Shown here one piece after another: positions 49,701 through 60,553 of a DNA stretch of 64,000 nucleotides (the first letter of the stretch is position 1; each line of letters opens with the position of its first letter). Location: NCBI GenBank assembly GCA_907165065.1, contig OU015543.1:11287501-11351500 (forward strand), read 5' to 3'. A program made the position numbers and the translations under genes. This DNA comes from Caprimulgus europaeus (lineage: Eukaryota; Chordata; Aves; Caprimulgiformes; Caprimulgidae). Under the pieces are notes generated by a model. The model was not told the DNA's origin. It searched no databases and was given only the letters and a program-made list of their open reading frames with translations.

Positions 49701-52700
49701 AGGGGCACTTCAAGGTGAACTGAGTAATGAAGACTCCTGCAAAGAAGGAGACATATGTAAGCGATGACATCGCCAGGAGCCAGATCCTTACGTGGTACAA
49801 GCCCGGCTGTCGCACTGGAGAAGCAGAGACACCTTCCTGCCAGATTTGTTGTGATGTTCCAGTGCAGCACCAGTCATGTTGCACTCATGATACAGTAAGT
49901 GCTGGGAGATAAAAAACTTTATTATATATATATTTTTTTTTTTCCCCTTTGAGCTGTTTATCTTCTTTTTAATGAAACATCAACTACTCTGAGAAAGCCC
50001 CAGATTGCAGCGTAAACTTTACTCGGTGCACAATGTGTAGACGGTTCCTTCATTGTGTAAGTACCTTCTACCTAATCCTCAATCTCATCAATATGTATTT
50101 ACCCTTAATAACTTGGATCTGGGTCATCACTTTGTCTTCCATTTGTTTCAGTGTGTCCTAAGCTGCAGCTCTATTTCTGTCAAAGCTAAATGCTTGGTAT
50201 TCCTCCTAAGACCTGGGCAGTTTCCAGCTTCTGTCTCACAAAATAAAACAAGCTATAAACAAAGACTCTTTCCAGCCAGGCACTGTATTGTGGGCACAAA
50301 AGCTTGCCGGGATCTGAAATTTCCCACCCTTAAAAGTATGTCAAAGGTATTTTCACAGCTTCTACCCTGTGTCATTTCTCCAAAACATCTCAAGTCATTT
50401 TCCTTTAGGAGAACAAGGGAGAAAAAAAAAACCCAACACACATACACAACACTCCCCCAACCCTATAATGCATGTGTCAACAGGTGAGGTCTAAAAATTT
50501 CATTAGGGAAAAAAAAGGGGGAAGCAGTAACAGCTGCACGCATGTTTGGAGGAAATCAGAGGGGCACTTTCCATCTGGCATGTGCTCCACAGGCAAAAGA
50601 GCTTTTATAAGACTTGGAACTCAAAGACCACTTATATTTTGGGGAGCAAGCTATTCTTGTATCGCTCATTTTAGGCAGCACAGCAACAGCTACCATTCAA
50701 AATACCCCACCATCCCACCCCAGGAGAGTTCACACTGGAGCTAAAAAAAGAGAAAAAAACCAGCCCAGCTCCAAATGGGAAGATGGACATGGCCAAGATG
50801 AGGATGTCTTGTTTTTGTTTCAGCTAGAACCTGTTGTCAAATGCTGGACTTGACCTTTCTGCCACTGAGCTTGAGTGTTTTCCTCACTGATTGAGGATCC
50901 AGCACTAAAGGAAGGAATCTCTGCTTTCAGCCTTTTCAAGCACTGCAGAAGGAACCTACACAAATAAATGCAGATAATGCAACTATCCAGATAAATGCTT
51001 CCCTTCACCTCAACTGCACCCAATCCTGCATCATTTGGTACATAAATACAGATCATGCTTGCATCAAAGAGCAGATGGGCTTTGTTTCTTTTCTATTATC
51101 AAGTTTGCCCAGGAAACATTATTCATCCACCATAAAACTTTCTTAGACTTTGACAAAGGAGCTTCTCTGTGATAAAATCAAGTTAAGACTTGAGAAGAGG
51201 TGGATGCCTGTGAAGGAAGAGAGCAAAGAGCAAAGCAGTGGGTAATTGGGCATTGAGGTAATCATTTGAGATATGGGATGAGCCCTAGGTCCTTCCTCTG
51301 CCATGCTTTTGCATCTCACATAAGAACCATAACTACAGATTGTGTGCTTGTCTTCTTTCTAGTTTTAAGGAGATGGAAATTTTTATCAAATTATATTTTC
51401 CCCAAACCAGGACATTGCTATGGAAAAGTTTGTTCCAAGAATTCTGCCTTATCTGACAAAATCTAGGGGGGAGGGTCACACACACCCCCAAAAAACCCTT
51501 AATACTAGATACCTTTATAACAGTAAGCCCAGCCTGTCCCTCACCATGGCCACTGCTGTGCAAAGCCCTGCACTAATAAAGAACCAAACACAGAGTCCCT
51601 GCTCCAAGGAGTTTACACTCTTTGTACAAATCAGAGACTGACAGATGCAAAAGCACAAGGGAGCATTTCTCACTTGCAGCTGTCGGATCTGATTTTGACT
51701 CATCAGCTCTCACACTCACTGCATTTTGCACAATAGCACTCATATTTAAACTTGACATCATCAACTAGCTAGGTGTCAGCTGACCACTGCCTGAGATGGT
51801 CCCTGGTTTTGATGGTGTCATCAGACCACAGAACAAATTGCATCTTCACACTCAAGCCCTGACCCAGCAGGAAACTCAAATGTATTTTTAACTTTACTCA
51901 AGTAAATCCATGAAGCCAAAGGCATTTTGCTTTTCTGTCCACATTACTATCTTTGCAGTGTACTTTTTGGAGGACCCCATGTATCATTGTGTCTCCAGCT
52001 TTTCCTGGGCCATAAATTTTGGCTTATGTCCAACTGAAGGTCATAAACAGTTTTGAGGTCTCTGTAGAAATATGTAACTAACTCTACTGGTGCCAAAGCA
52101 AACTGCTTTTTCTCCCTAGAAATTTTGGGCAAGCAAACAATTAAAATTTGATATTTTTAATATATATTTTTTTAAGTCACATTTCAACTTGAAATTGTGA
52201 TTATCAATTCAGGTTGACACGTCAGCAATCCTTTTGTGTAAGTCAGAGAGCTGAGCAGCGTTGCTTTTCCTGCTCAGTGCCTCTCCTCCAATTCTTACCA
52301 CTGATTTTTATTTTTCAGAGTATTTCTCTTTCCTATGTCCTTTAAAGCAAAGACACCTTATAGAGCTTGGACCTGTTGAGTTAATTGTGCAGAGGTCAGC
52401 TCTACCACCTCTATGTGGAGGGCTGCTTGCCTATAGGCAAGGAAAGATAATAATACACTCCTCATAATAGTAGGAGCACAGAAAGGAATCAGAGAGGTCA
52501 AAATGCAACTCTGTAGAAGAGAAATAAAAGCTCTGGCAAAATTGCCTATTTTAAAAACAAGCAACAAAGTTGTTTCTCACTGTCCAAAAACTGGAAACAA
52601 GCTGATCAGCTCTAACAAAAAGCTAACACAGCAGTTCATTCCAGCAGGCTGAGTGCCTCCAGGACTTCACTATTCTTCTGCCAAACAGGAAGATAGCAGC

Positions 52701-53578
52701 TAATCAAACCTGCTAACAGAGCATTTCTCACTCACTTGTGCATATCCTTTGCTTTTCCCCAAAAGCAGGAACCTGTGCCACATCGGCTGGTATGTGGCAA
52801 GCAGCGGGATATTGAGGATATTTGCTTTAACTCAGCTGCCCTAGCAAGAGAGGCTACAACAAAGGAAATCAGCCAAACCAGTTACTGAAGCCCACTGGGA
52901 AGGAGCCACATGTACTGGGACTGTTTATTTTTACCACTGTACATTTGGATGGACATGCAGAGTGGCTCTGAGGTCCATCTGGGCCATCACCCTGTTTTTA
53001 AAGAAAAAATGTAAGAGAAAAGCAAGCCTAGAGCAATCCTCTGACATCCTCCCAGCTTCCCCCAGTCTGCAGCTGGAATACACAGATATTCTTGTCCAAA
53101 GTCCAACCAGATCACCTAAATAAGGACAGAGAAGAGAGGAAAAATAGGGCAGATTTGTGCAAGCAAGCAGTTCCAAGGTGCTCTACTCTTTTTGGACCCA
53201 GCACCAAGAGCTAGAATACAAGGCAACCAATTCTGGGAAGATATCCTTAAAATAAAGGTGTCCAGAGTGTTCATTTTAATTATTGCACCCACAGCTGAGG
53301 CTAAGGAGTCATTCTGGGATGGGGCATTTCTGCTCATGGTTCCTTCCAACCTTCTTAGCTTCCATACACAGCTTCCAGACCCATCAGAAACAGGGTCAGA
53401 GATGTACAAGGAGACTGTACTAACAGACATGACTTTAAAGAGAAGCAGATATCATTAGTATTTTTAAACTGAGCCCTGAACCTCAGTGTTGGGATATTTG
53501 CTGGTTAAAGTGTCCTTCTGAGAACCAACCCACAGCCAGGTGACAGAAGAGGGCTGCTCCTTGTAGGAGGTTTGATGG
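37763..53578. other. Long unique noncoding stretch
   Basis: This is about 16 kb without a recognised gene and without a called repeat. Low-complexity runs occur at 39360-39390 (AT), 45470-45515 (A-rich), 46620-46643 (T run followed by A run), 47582-47640 and 49920-49943 (AT then T). Exon-like intervals were noticed at 39938-40014, 47791-47870 and around 49727-49894, and a conserved-looking block at 41195-41445. The largest frame is 144 codons (50053-50487), within what chance can produce. Confidence 0.5.
41195..41445. promoter_or_regulatory. Candidate conserved noncoding element
   Basis: The block contains an exact MEF2 consensus CTATTTATAA (41225-41234). It also has 'ttattaattaacatttat' (41257-41274) and 'ggtaattaatttatgag' (about 41379-41395), dense homeodomain-type cores. 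The 250-base block is non-repetitive. Regulatory function is inferred from motif clustering, and AT-rich DNA yields such motifs by chance. Confidence 0.22.
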
Positions 53579-53745
53579 ATTATAGAATGGTTTGGGTTGG
53601 TAAAGGACCTTAAAGCTCATCCAGTTCCAACCCCCCTGCCACAAGCAGGGACACCTTCCACTAGACCAGGTTGCTCAAAGCCCCATCCAACCTGGCCTTG
53701 AATGGTTCTGGGGAAGGAGCATTCACAACTGCTTTGGCCAACCTG
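53579..53745 (-). repeat. CR1 LINE 3' fragment
   Basis: The plus strand reads 'attatagaatggtttgggtt' followed by 'ggtaaaggaccttaaagctc', then 'ccactagaccaggttgctc' and 'cccatccaacctggccttga'. This is the reverse complement of a CR1 3' end, closely related to the copy at 10746 but with small differences ('ggtaaagg' for 'ggaaggg'). It is truncated after the 'gccaacctg' segment. Confidence 0.93.
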
Positions 53746-56700
53746 ATGTAGGTCTAGCCACTGTTTTTTTTCCATCAGCTCTTTAAACTGAGGCATAAAA
53801 ATGGATGCAAATATTGGAGTAGGGAGAGAGGACACCTTTTCTGACCTGCTGAATTTCCTTGCAAGCTTCAGAAGCAGTTACAAATGGGGCAGGTGGGAAT
53901 TATGCTGCATTGGAGTCAGGTTTTTTTTGGTTGCCTTGCTTTGATTTTAAAATCTCTAGGCAGGAGTAACAACTGTATCTACAGGGTCTGAGCAGATGAG
54001 TGCATCAACCTGTGCAAGGGGTTACTGTGTGCATGTTAGAAATACACACGTGTGTCTCAGCAGCTTTATTCCTGGAAACAACTTCCCAGTGTTTTTCTTT
54101 TCACGCTTTTAAATGTAAATGTTGAAAGTTCAGAGAACACTAATAAAATATGAATGATGAACATTCCTCCCTCCCTCCCTGGTTTAAAGAATGGCCCAAG
54201 TCACAAGTAACATAAAACCACAGATTTTTCCCAGGAGTAATAGTAGAAACTTCATTACTTGAATCATTTGTAATCAGACTAGACAAAGCAGAGAAGATTG
54301 TACTCTAGGGTATAATCCTGAATCACTTCCCTCCCACCCCAAGAACTTTTCCTCAGCTGTTGGCACATGTCTTTACTTACAGATTACTTGCCAAGACAGG
54401 TCCTTTGCTTTCCTAAACATACCATTACTAATGAACAAACTTCCAAATCACCAAAAGCTTCCAAAATATTGCATCTACTTCTACCCAAATATACATTTAT
54501 GTTTAAAACTACTGAACTAAATATTATTCACATGCTTTTAACCTCTGAAATTTCTTAGCAGTATGTGCTATGCTGATTTTTCTCGCTAGTCAGCTCCTAG
54601 AAGTCAATTGGCAACACAGGTAGAAAAGAAGGAAAGATCTGATCTGTAAAATAAATTGTTTAAAGTTGTCATGGAGGTTAATGCTCAAAATCTCAACTAA
54701 TGACCACAAAAAGCTTCTGTTTTCCCAAGGAGCTCATGCTTGAAAGACATGGCAAGCAGTAAGTAGGATTTTGGTTTCTAGCTTGCATGATTTAGTACAG
54801 CTGAAATGAACTTCAAAGACAGGTTTACCTAATATCTCTGAGACCTTCCATGTCATTAACTGAAATGACTTCTACAGCATTTGTTACACAAACTGTGTTG
54901 ACAATGAAAAATTCAGTGTAGCATGAGGACAAACATGACTAAAGAGCATGAGTCCAAGAACTCAAAAAATGCAGAATCTAGATCAGACTCAAAGGCAGGG
55001 ATCTTACTAAGTCCAGTGTTGGTCACCTTGGCACAAGGAGACCGAGCAAGTCTCCAGACTGGTTTTCAACTGGATTAGGAACTACTTCACTAAACACAGA
55101 GCTCTTCGTCTTTAGAGAACAGCAGTGATTTTTAACCTAGCCTGTGGTGGTCCTGGCACCTTCAATTTAAGAGACTCATAAAACAGGGCTTAAGCAGCTT
55201 GAGTCTGCAGAGACAGAAACAAATACCAGCCAAGCCATAAACTGGACTGGCTCTTCAGTGACAGTTCTCCAAGCACTTGTAGTCCCTTAATCCCATAGTT
55301 TGAAGTTAACACACATTTCATCTCAAATCACATTAAGCACGGTCATACTTTCACACATACTGGTGTAATATTTAAAAAACACTTGTCTCATAGCCACAGT
55401 AAGTCCATCAGCTCTCCCAGCAACCTGCACACACCTTCACCTCCATCTTCACTTCTCTGGTTTGCTTCTGGTGGGATACTGATCTGCAGACCCTATAGCA
55501 GGTGTTCCTCACAGCCTTGGCCAGCTCCAGGCACGCAATTCAAACCTCTTTGAAATCTACAGTCTTTGTTCAGGTTGTAGGAATGCGTTAATACAATAAA
55601 GCCTTAACAATTAGGAACAGCATCGAGTGCCCATGAATCACTTTTCACACTGTTTTTGCATCCTCTGTGTATGTTTGTCTTTCTTCCCAAGGCTATTCCC
55701 AAGCTATTGCTTTCCCCTAGAGCCCTATTAGCATCTATTCTTTGTATTTACTAACAGGAAGCATCACAGTTCTGTCCTCACTAGCTTCACTGCAGGCTCC
55801 CTTAATTATTAGTATTTTTCTCTTTTTTTTTAAAGCTTATTTGGCAAAATCTATGTTCCTCTATTCTTCCTGGCTAGCAGGTTATTTCTTTCTTCCTCAA
55901 GGTGCAATCCGGTTTCCTTTTGTTGTTTAATTGCCTACTACTAATACTTTCCTGGATATTGTGGGAAAGAGTCCTGGTTGACAACCAACTTCTTTTCATT
56001 TCCATCCTGATTAGCAAGCAAATAATAAGTGGAAGCATAATTTACGGTTGGATTTAAGCTACCTCATTCACATTTGGAAGGAAATCTAGGATGACTAAAT
56101 CTTGAAAGGGAAGGCAGGATAAGCAGTATTAAGAAACTGTCAGGGATTGGAATTACATTAAATGTTCCTGTTTTATTGTCATGGACTTTTGGTCTTTTGC
56201 ATGAATAAAAAATGATATTGGAGAACTCCCTAAATACATGAAACCTAGAAAATAAGCTAAAAACTCTGACCAGAAAAAAGAGCTGACTGGCATCTTGCAT
56301 CTCACTGTCTCTCAAGTTGACTATTATATTCTTTCATTAATTTCTTGGCACTGTTCTTCTGTTGACAGCTATTATTTTTCTGAGGCATTGCTTTACATTT
56401 ATATTTTAAGCTCTTTAGAAAAAAAAAAAAACAAACTCAAAAACCAACCACCCCACCACATCAACACAAAACCTCCCAACAGCTGTAAATATATATATAT
56501 GTGAACATAGTGGTGTTTAAATTCTTCAGAAATTTTTCCTATCTGCTGGATGCTCAGAGCCTGCACTCTCCCTTTCAAGAGCAGCTCAAGGTGTTTGGCA
56601 GGTTCAGCCAAGAAGCCTCTTCACCCCTTCAAATTTGAAGGCTTTTGTTGACTGTGTTCTGGGGTAGGTATCGATATCCAACCTCAAGGATGTTCTCTCA

Positions 56701-56990
56701 TCCCATCTCTTCCTCCCCAAGATGGATTTTTCCATTACTTCCCCTTTGGGCTTCAAAAAAAAAATCAAACAAAGCCACACCAGTCTTTAGATCTTCATCA
56801 CTGAACCCAACAATCAGCTGAACATCATTAACATTATTTAGTATTGATTTTAAAAGATCTTCCCCTCATCCCCTTCACTGTGAAACGTTAAAGCAGAAAA
56901 TTTCTCCTTCCTGATCTGCCCAAATCAAAACAGATTGACAGAAAAAAAACCCAATGCTTTCCAGCCTTTGGCAGTTTATGTTTGTCTCTA
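53746..56990. other. Unique noncoding stretch
   Basis: No gene is seen. A CCCT-type run sits at about 54166-54180. An A/C-rich, G-free tract lies at 56418-56480. A hAT-like terminal motif was considered at 55123 and not called. Confidence 0.5.
56418..56480. repeat. A/C-rich low-complexity tract
   Basis: The plus strand lacks G over about 60 bases, starting with a run of A and passing into 'ccaaccaccccaccacatc'. The complementary strand is G/T-rich and carries several GG doublets that could form a two-tier quadruplex. Confidence 0.7.
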
Positions 56991-57648
56991 GGCTGTGCAG
57001 CCCAGAAGGCCAACTGTATCCTGGGCTGCATCAACAGCAGCGTGGGCAGGTTGAGGGAGGGGATTCTCCCCCTCTACTCCGCTTTCATAAGGCCCCACCT
57101 GTGGCACTGCATCCAGTTCTGGAGCCCCCAACACAAGAGAGACATCAACCAGTTGGAACAAGTCCAGAGGGGGCCATGAGGATGATCAAAGGGCTGGAGC
57201 AGCTCTGCTGTGAGGACAGGCTGAGAGAGTTGGGGCTGTTCAGCCTCGAGAAGAGAAGGCTCCGGGTAGATCTAATAGTGGCCTTCCAATACCTGAAGGG
57301 GGCCTACAGGAAAGCTGGGGAAGGACTTTTCACAAGGGCAGTTAATGACAGGACAAGGGGAAATGGCTTTAAGCTAATAGAGAGTAGGTTTAGATTGGAT
57401 ATTAGAAAGAAATTCTTCACTGTGAGGGTGGTGAGACACTGGCCCAGGTGGCCCAGGATTTGAGAAATCAAATGCCTGGAGAAGTTGTGGATGCCCCCTC
57501 CCTGGATGTGTTGAAGGCCAGGCTGGATGAGGCTTTGAGCAACCTGGTCTAGTGGAAGGTGTCCCTGCTTATGGTAGGGGGGTTGGAGTTAGATGATCTT
57601 TAAGGTCCCTTCCAGCCCAAACCATTCTATGATGATTCTATGATGATG
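56991..57648 (+). repeat. CR1 LINE 3' fragment, longest copy
   Basis: This reads from the C-terminal end of the CR1 second frame ('gtatcctgggctgcatcaac' followed by 'agcagcgtggg'; 'cacctgtggcactgcatcca'; 'gaacaagtccagaggggg') through the 3' region ('ggctgttcagcctcgagaag'; 'ccttccaatacctgaagggg'; 'ctggtctagtggaaggtgtc'). The tail is 'cattctatgatgattctatg'. The 169-codon plus frame at 56954-57463 crosses it but shifts relative to the true LINE frame and is not a gene. A 22-base segment at 57457-57478 interrupts the usual text between 'gcccag' and 'gagaag'. No reverse-transcriptase catalytic region is present. Confidence 0.97.
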
Positions 57649-58659
57649 AACTTGCTGAGAGATCAGGACTGGATTTGGTCACCAGCCAGGATACAGAATC
57701 TCTTTCAAACTTATTTCAGAAATTGAAATATAAATCATTATTATCATGTCATCCTGTACTTCTAGCTGCAGCCAACTTATCCTTGTATCTCTGAGAATAT
57801 CGAGTAGCTCCACTAACAGCTTTTTATCTCATTTAGTCTGATTTTTTTTGTCTGCAGGTGATTATTGGCATTAGATAACACACCACATTGCACTATCACA
57901 TGTCCTACGTGCAGACTGAATGGTGCCTCTCAATGACCTGCCCTCATCCTGGTCTACACTTTGAGGTTGTCTTAGAGTACCAGGGACCAGCCAGCCATAA
58001 CCTCTCCATACCAGATGACCTCAAGAGCATCTCTGGCATTGCTCCCATTCTGATCAACCTCTCTGATCCTGAACAACTTTAATCATTTTTCTCCTGAAGT
58101 TCAGCCACATGAACTCTTACCTTTGCAAAATCAAAGTTCTTGGCTACCTCAGTAAAACAATAATGCATGAAAATAACAGCAAAACATCATGGTTGGAAAA
58201 TCCCATCACCTCTATGACAACTGGATTTCATTGGTTAATGCCATTAGCTAAGCCAAGGGACAGAATGTGTCAGAGGACAGATCACAAGGAAGGAATGTTC
58301 AAAGGAAAGCTCAGAGATGGGAAAAATGCAAACCCTGCAGAAATTGCATGCATGCCCTAGCAAGCAGAGCTGCACAAAGGTCTGCTATGTGAATTGGGAA
58401 CTCATCCTGGGCACTTCAAACCTCCTCAAAGTCTCCTCAGTCATGGCCTCAGCTAAGCCTGATTTAAAAGATGTTTTTAAATTGAGTGGAACTGGATGTC
58501 TTAATTGCTCTTTCAATTAAAAATGGAACAGAATAGTCTGCTTTGCTTGACATACTCCAAAGAAATTTTAGTTTTGGAGTAAAATATCAATAGTAACATT
58601 TTGTACTTTTTCTTATTTGTTTAAAAGGAGGGGGAAAGGCAAAACAAACATCAAAAATA

Positions 58660-59211
58660 TTGGAAAAATTTTGGATTCTTCATGGTCAAAGTCAAACTCA
58701 CTGCAATCATTCAAATCCTACTTTGATCAGTCTTCAGATCAGATTTCAGATCAGAACAAAAGGCTCTAACACTACAAAGCTACAGAGATTGAAAGGTGAA
58801 AACAAAGCCAAAACCAAAAGCAAAGGCTGTGCTAACCCTGTGGCACGACTCTGGTCTGACACATGGTGCTGCTCTCAGTGCAATGCTTTGCCACCGAGCC
58901 CAGGACACAGGGGTTGTGGCTGTTGGACAATAACATCCTTCAGTGAGGTCAGGGAGAAAAGTGGCTTTGGAGATCCTCTACTGAATGGAGAACGTTCAGT
59001 AGAGGATCATTTACTGAGCAGCATCAAGGGGAGGTGGTGGAGAGGAGAGCCTGGAAAGCCCAGCATGCAGTCAGGCAGAGAGATCTTTAGGAACTGCCAT
59101 AGGAGCCATTTCTCTGGGAGAAGGTGGCACCTAAAACATCTAGATTATTTGCAGATTATCCACACTTGTTATTTGTTTTACTTGGGGTGGATCTCATTGG
59201 GCTTGTCCTAG
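58660..59211 (+). other. 183-codon open frame, unrecognised
   Basis: This is the second longest frame in the window. The product is rich in basic residues and Ser and has several Cys and Trp, but no zinc-finger spacing, signal peptide or membrane segment that I can identify. The frame passes straight through the hairpin at 58972-59008. There are no convincing splice sites or upstream promoter features. It is treated as unproven, and chance is the default explanation. Confidence 0.13.
58972..59008. repeat. Perfect 14-bp inverted repeat, short loop
   Basis: GATCCTCTACTGAA (58972-58985) is followed after nine bases by its exact reverse complement (58995-59008). Allowing one T-G wobble, two more pairs form, giving a 16-bp stem with a 5-base GAGAA loop. 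Flanking bases do not extend the stem, so it is shorter than a typical pre-miRNA. It does not look like a terminator or known element. Confidence 0.95.
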
Positions 59212-59972
59212 TAAAGCAACACTTTGACTGAACACAACTAATGGATTTCCCACCATTCAAACAGGAAGATAACACTTAATTACCTGTTTCTGTGCTACAA
59301 TGCAAGACTCCTACAGTGATTATTTGTGGATCTTTCCCTTATACCTATTATAATGACAACTGTTAGTCTTTCCCAGCCATGTAATTATTTAAATCCAGCT
59401 TATTTCAGAGTCCACAGTCTATTTCCACAGCTGAAGCACTAGCTGAATAGATCTGCCATTCCCATGGCATGACAAGACACCAATAGTTGTGAAAAAAATG
59501 CAGTAAAGGGAGGTATGACCTTATAGTAGCATTTTATATCCTAACACCAGGCACATAAACACCTGGTGTAGAGGAGCTGCAATAATAACTCAGAGCTACA
59601 CAATCCCTGGTTAATATCAGATATTGTGCTTTATTGTACAAATACCCAAAGCCATCTCTAGCAGGTGAGCACAGAGGATAGGCAGTTCCTGCACCCCAAA
59701 AAAGGAGGAAGAGTTCATCAGAATCCTAAATGGTCCTAAACCTCTAAAAACCTTCTCTTTCAAGGCCAGTTTCTTAGCAGGTGTAAACTGATGAAATAGC
59801 CTTATGCATAAAAATACACCCAGGGAAGTAAAACACAGAAAAATCTGACCTCTGACAGAACTGTTATAAATAGGATATTGGAGAAGTTTTCCATACAGCA
59901 TCAGCTGCCCTTTAACCCTTCCACTGCAAGCATTTTCCATCCATCCATCCCTCTAGCCAACTACTGTATGTT

Positions 59973-59998
59973 TGTGTGCACACACATGTGCATATATA
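59973..59998. repeat. Alternating purine-pyrimidine tract
   Basis: There are 26 bases of strict pyrimidine-purine alternation. A TG/CA half includes the palindrome GTGTGCACAC (59974-59983), followed by 'catatata'. The pattern favours Z-DNA formation in the first part. Confidence 0.85.
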
Positions 59999-60524
59999 GA
60001 ATATATTCATGTATAAATGCACATATTTCTACACCTTGGGACTGTGGAATATGTATATATAGCTCAGTGCTGCTTTGATAAAGTGTTTTATTAGTATTTT
60101 CAAGACACACAGTGACTCATTAAATGGACTGTTTGCTTTTCACAAAACTCATTTGTGCTAATTCAAGGCCAACGTGCTCATGAGTGAGGTGTGGGGACCT
60201 GCAAGGCATTTGAAGCTATAAGGGATGTTAGGATTTGATCCTGGATCAGAGCTTCTAGCCTGCTTTGTGTTCTGCAATGATTAATCACAACAGCATCACT
60301 ATGGGCATTATCTTAGCTTCAGCACAGACCAGCACATCAACCTCAACAACATTGCTCCCAAGTTGTGCCCACACATCTCAGAGTAAAGTTACACAATGCA
60401 GTGGATGAGTTCAGTGAAAATACTCCACATCCCATCAGAGAATCTAGGACTTGAAGAACAGATTTATAATAGTGACAAGAACTGACCATTAACTGTCAAA
60501 TCCACACAAGAGAAACGAGCATGG

Positions 60525-60553
60525 TGTTGGGTGCTCATGCCCAACATGAGCAC
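60525..60553. repeat. Overlapping inverted repeats
   Basis: TGTTGGG (60525-60531) pairs with CCCAACA (60540-60546). GTGCTCAT (60531-60538) pairs with ATGAGCAC (60546-60553). The four arms interleave as A-B-A'-B', so a single strand could form one hairpin or the other, or in principle a pseudoknot. Confidence 0.85.

Noticed and set aside
50053..50487. 144-codon plus-strand frame
   Set aside because: It is within chance expectation. The C-terminal part is low-complexity A/C-rich sequence.
55123..55163. hAT-like terminal motif ('cagtgatttttaacc' then 'tgtggtggtcctggcacc')
   Set aside because: Only one possible end is visible, with no matching inverted end or target duplication, so the similarity may be chance.
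56954..57463. 169-codon plus-strand frame
   Set aside because: It lies almost wholly in the CR1 3' fragment and mixes frames of the LINE. It is repeat-derived, with no catalytic domain.
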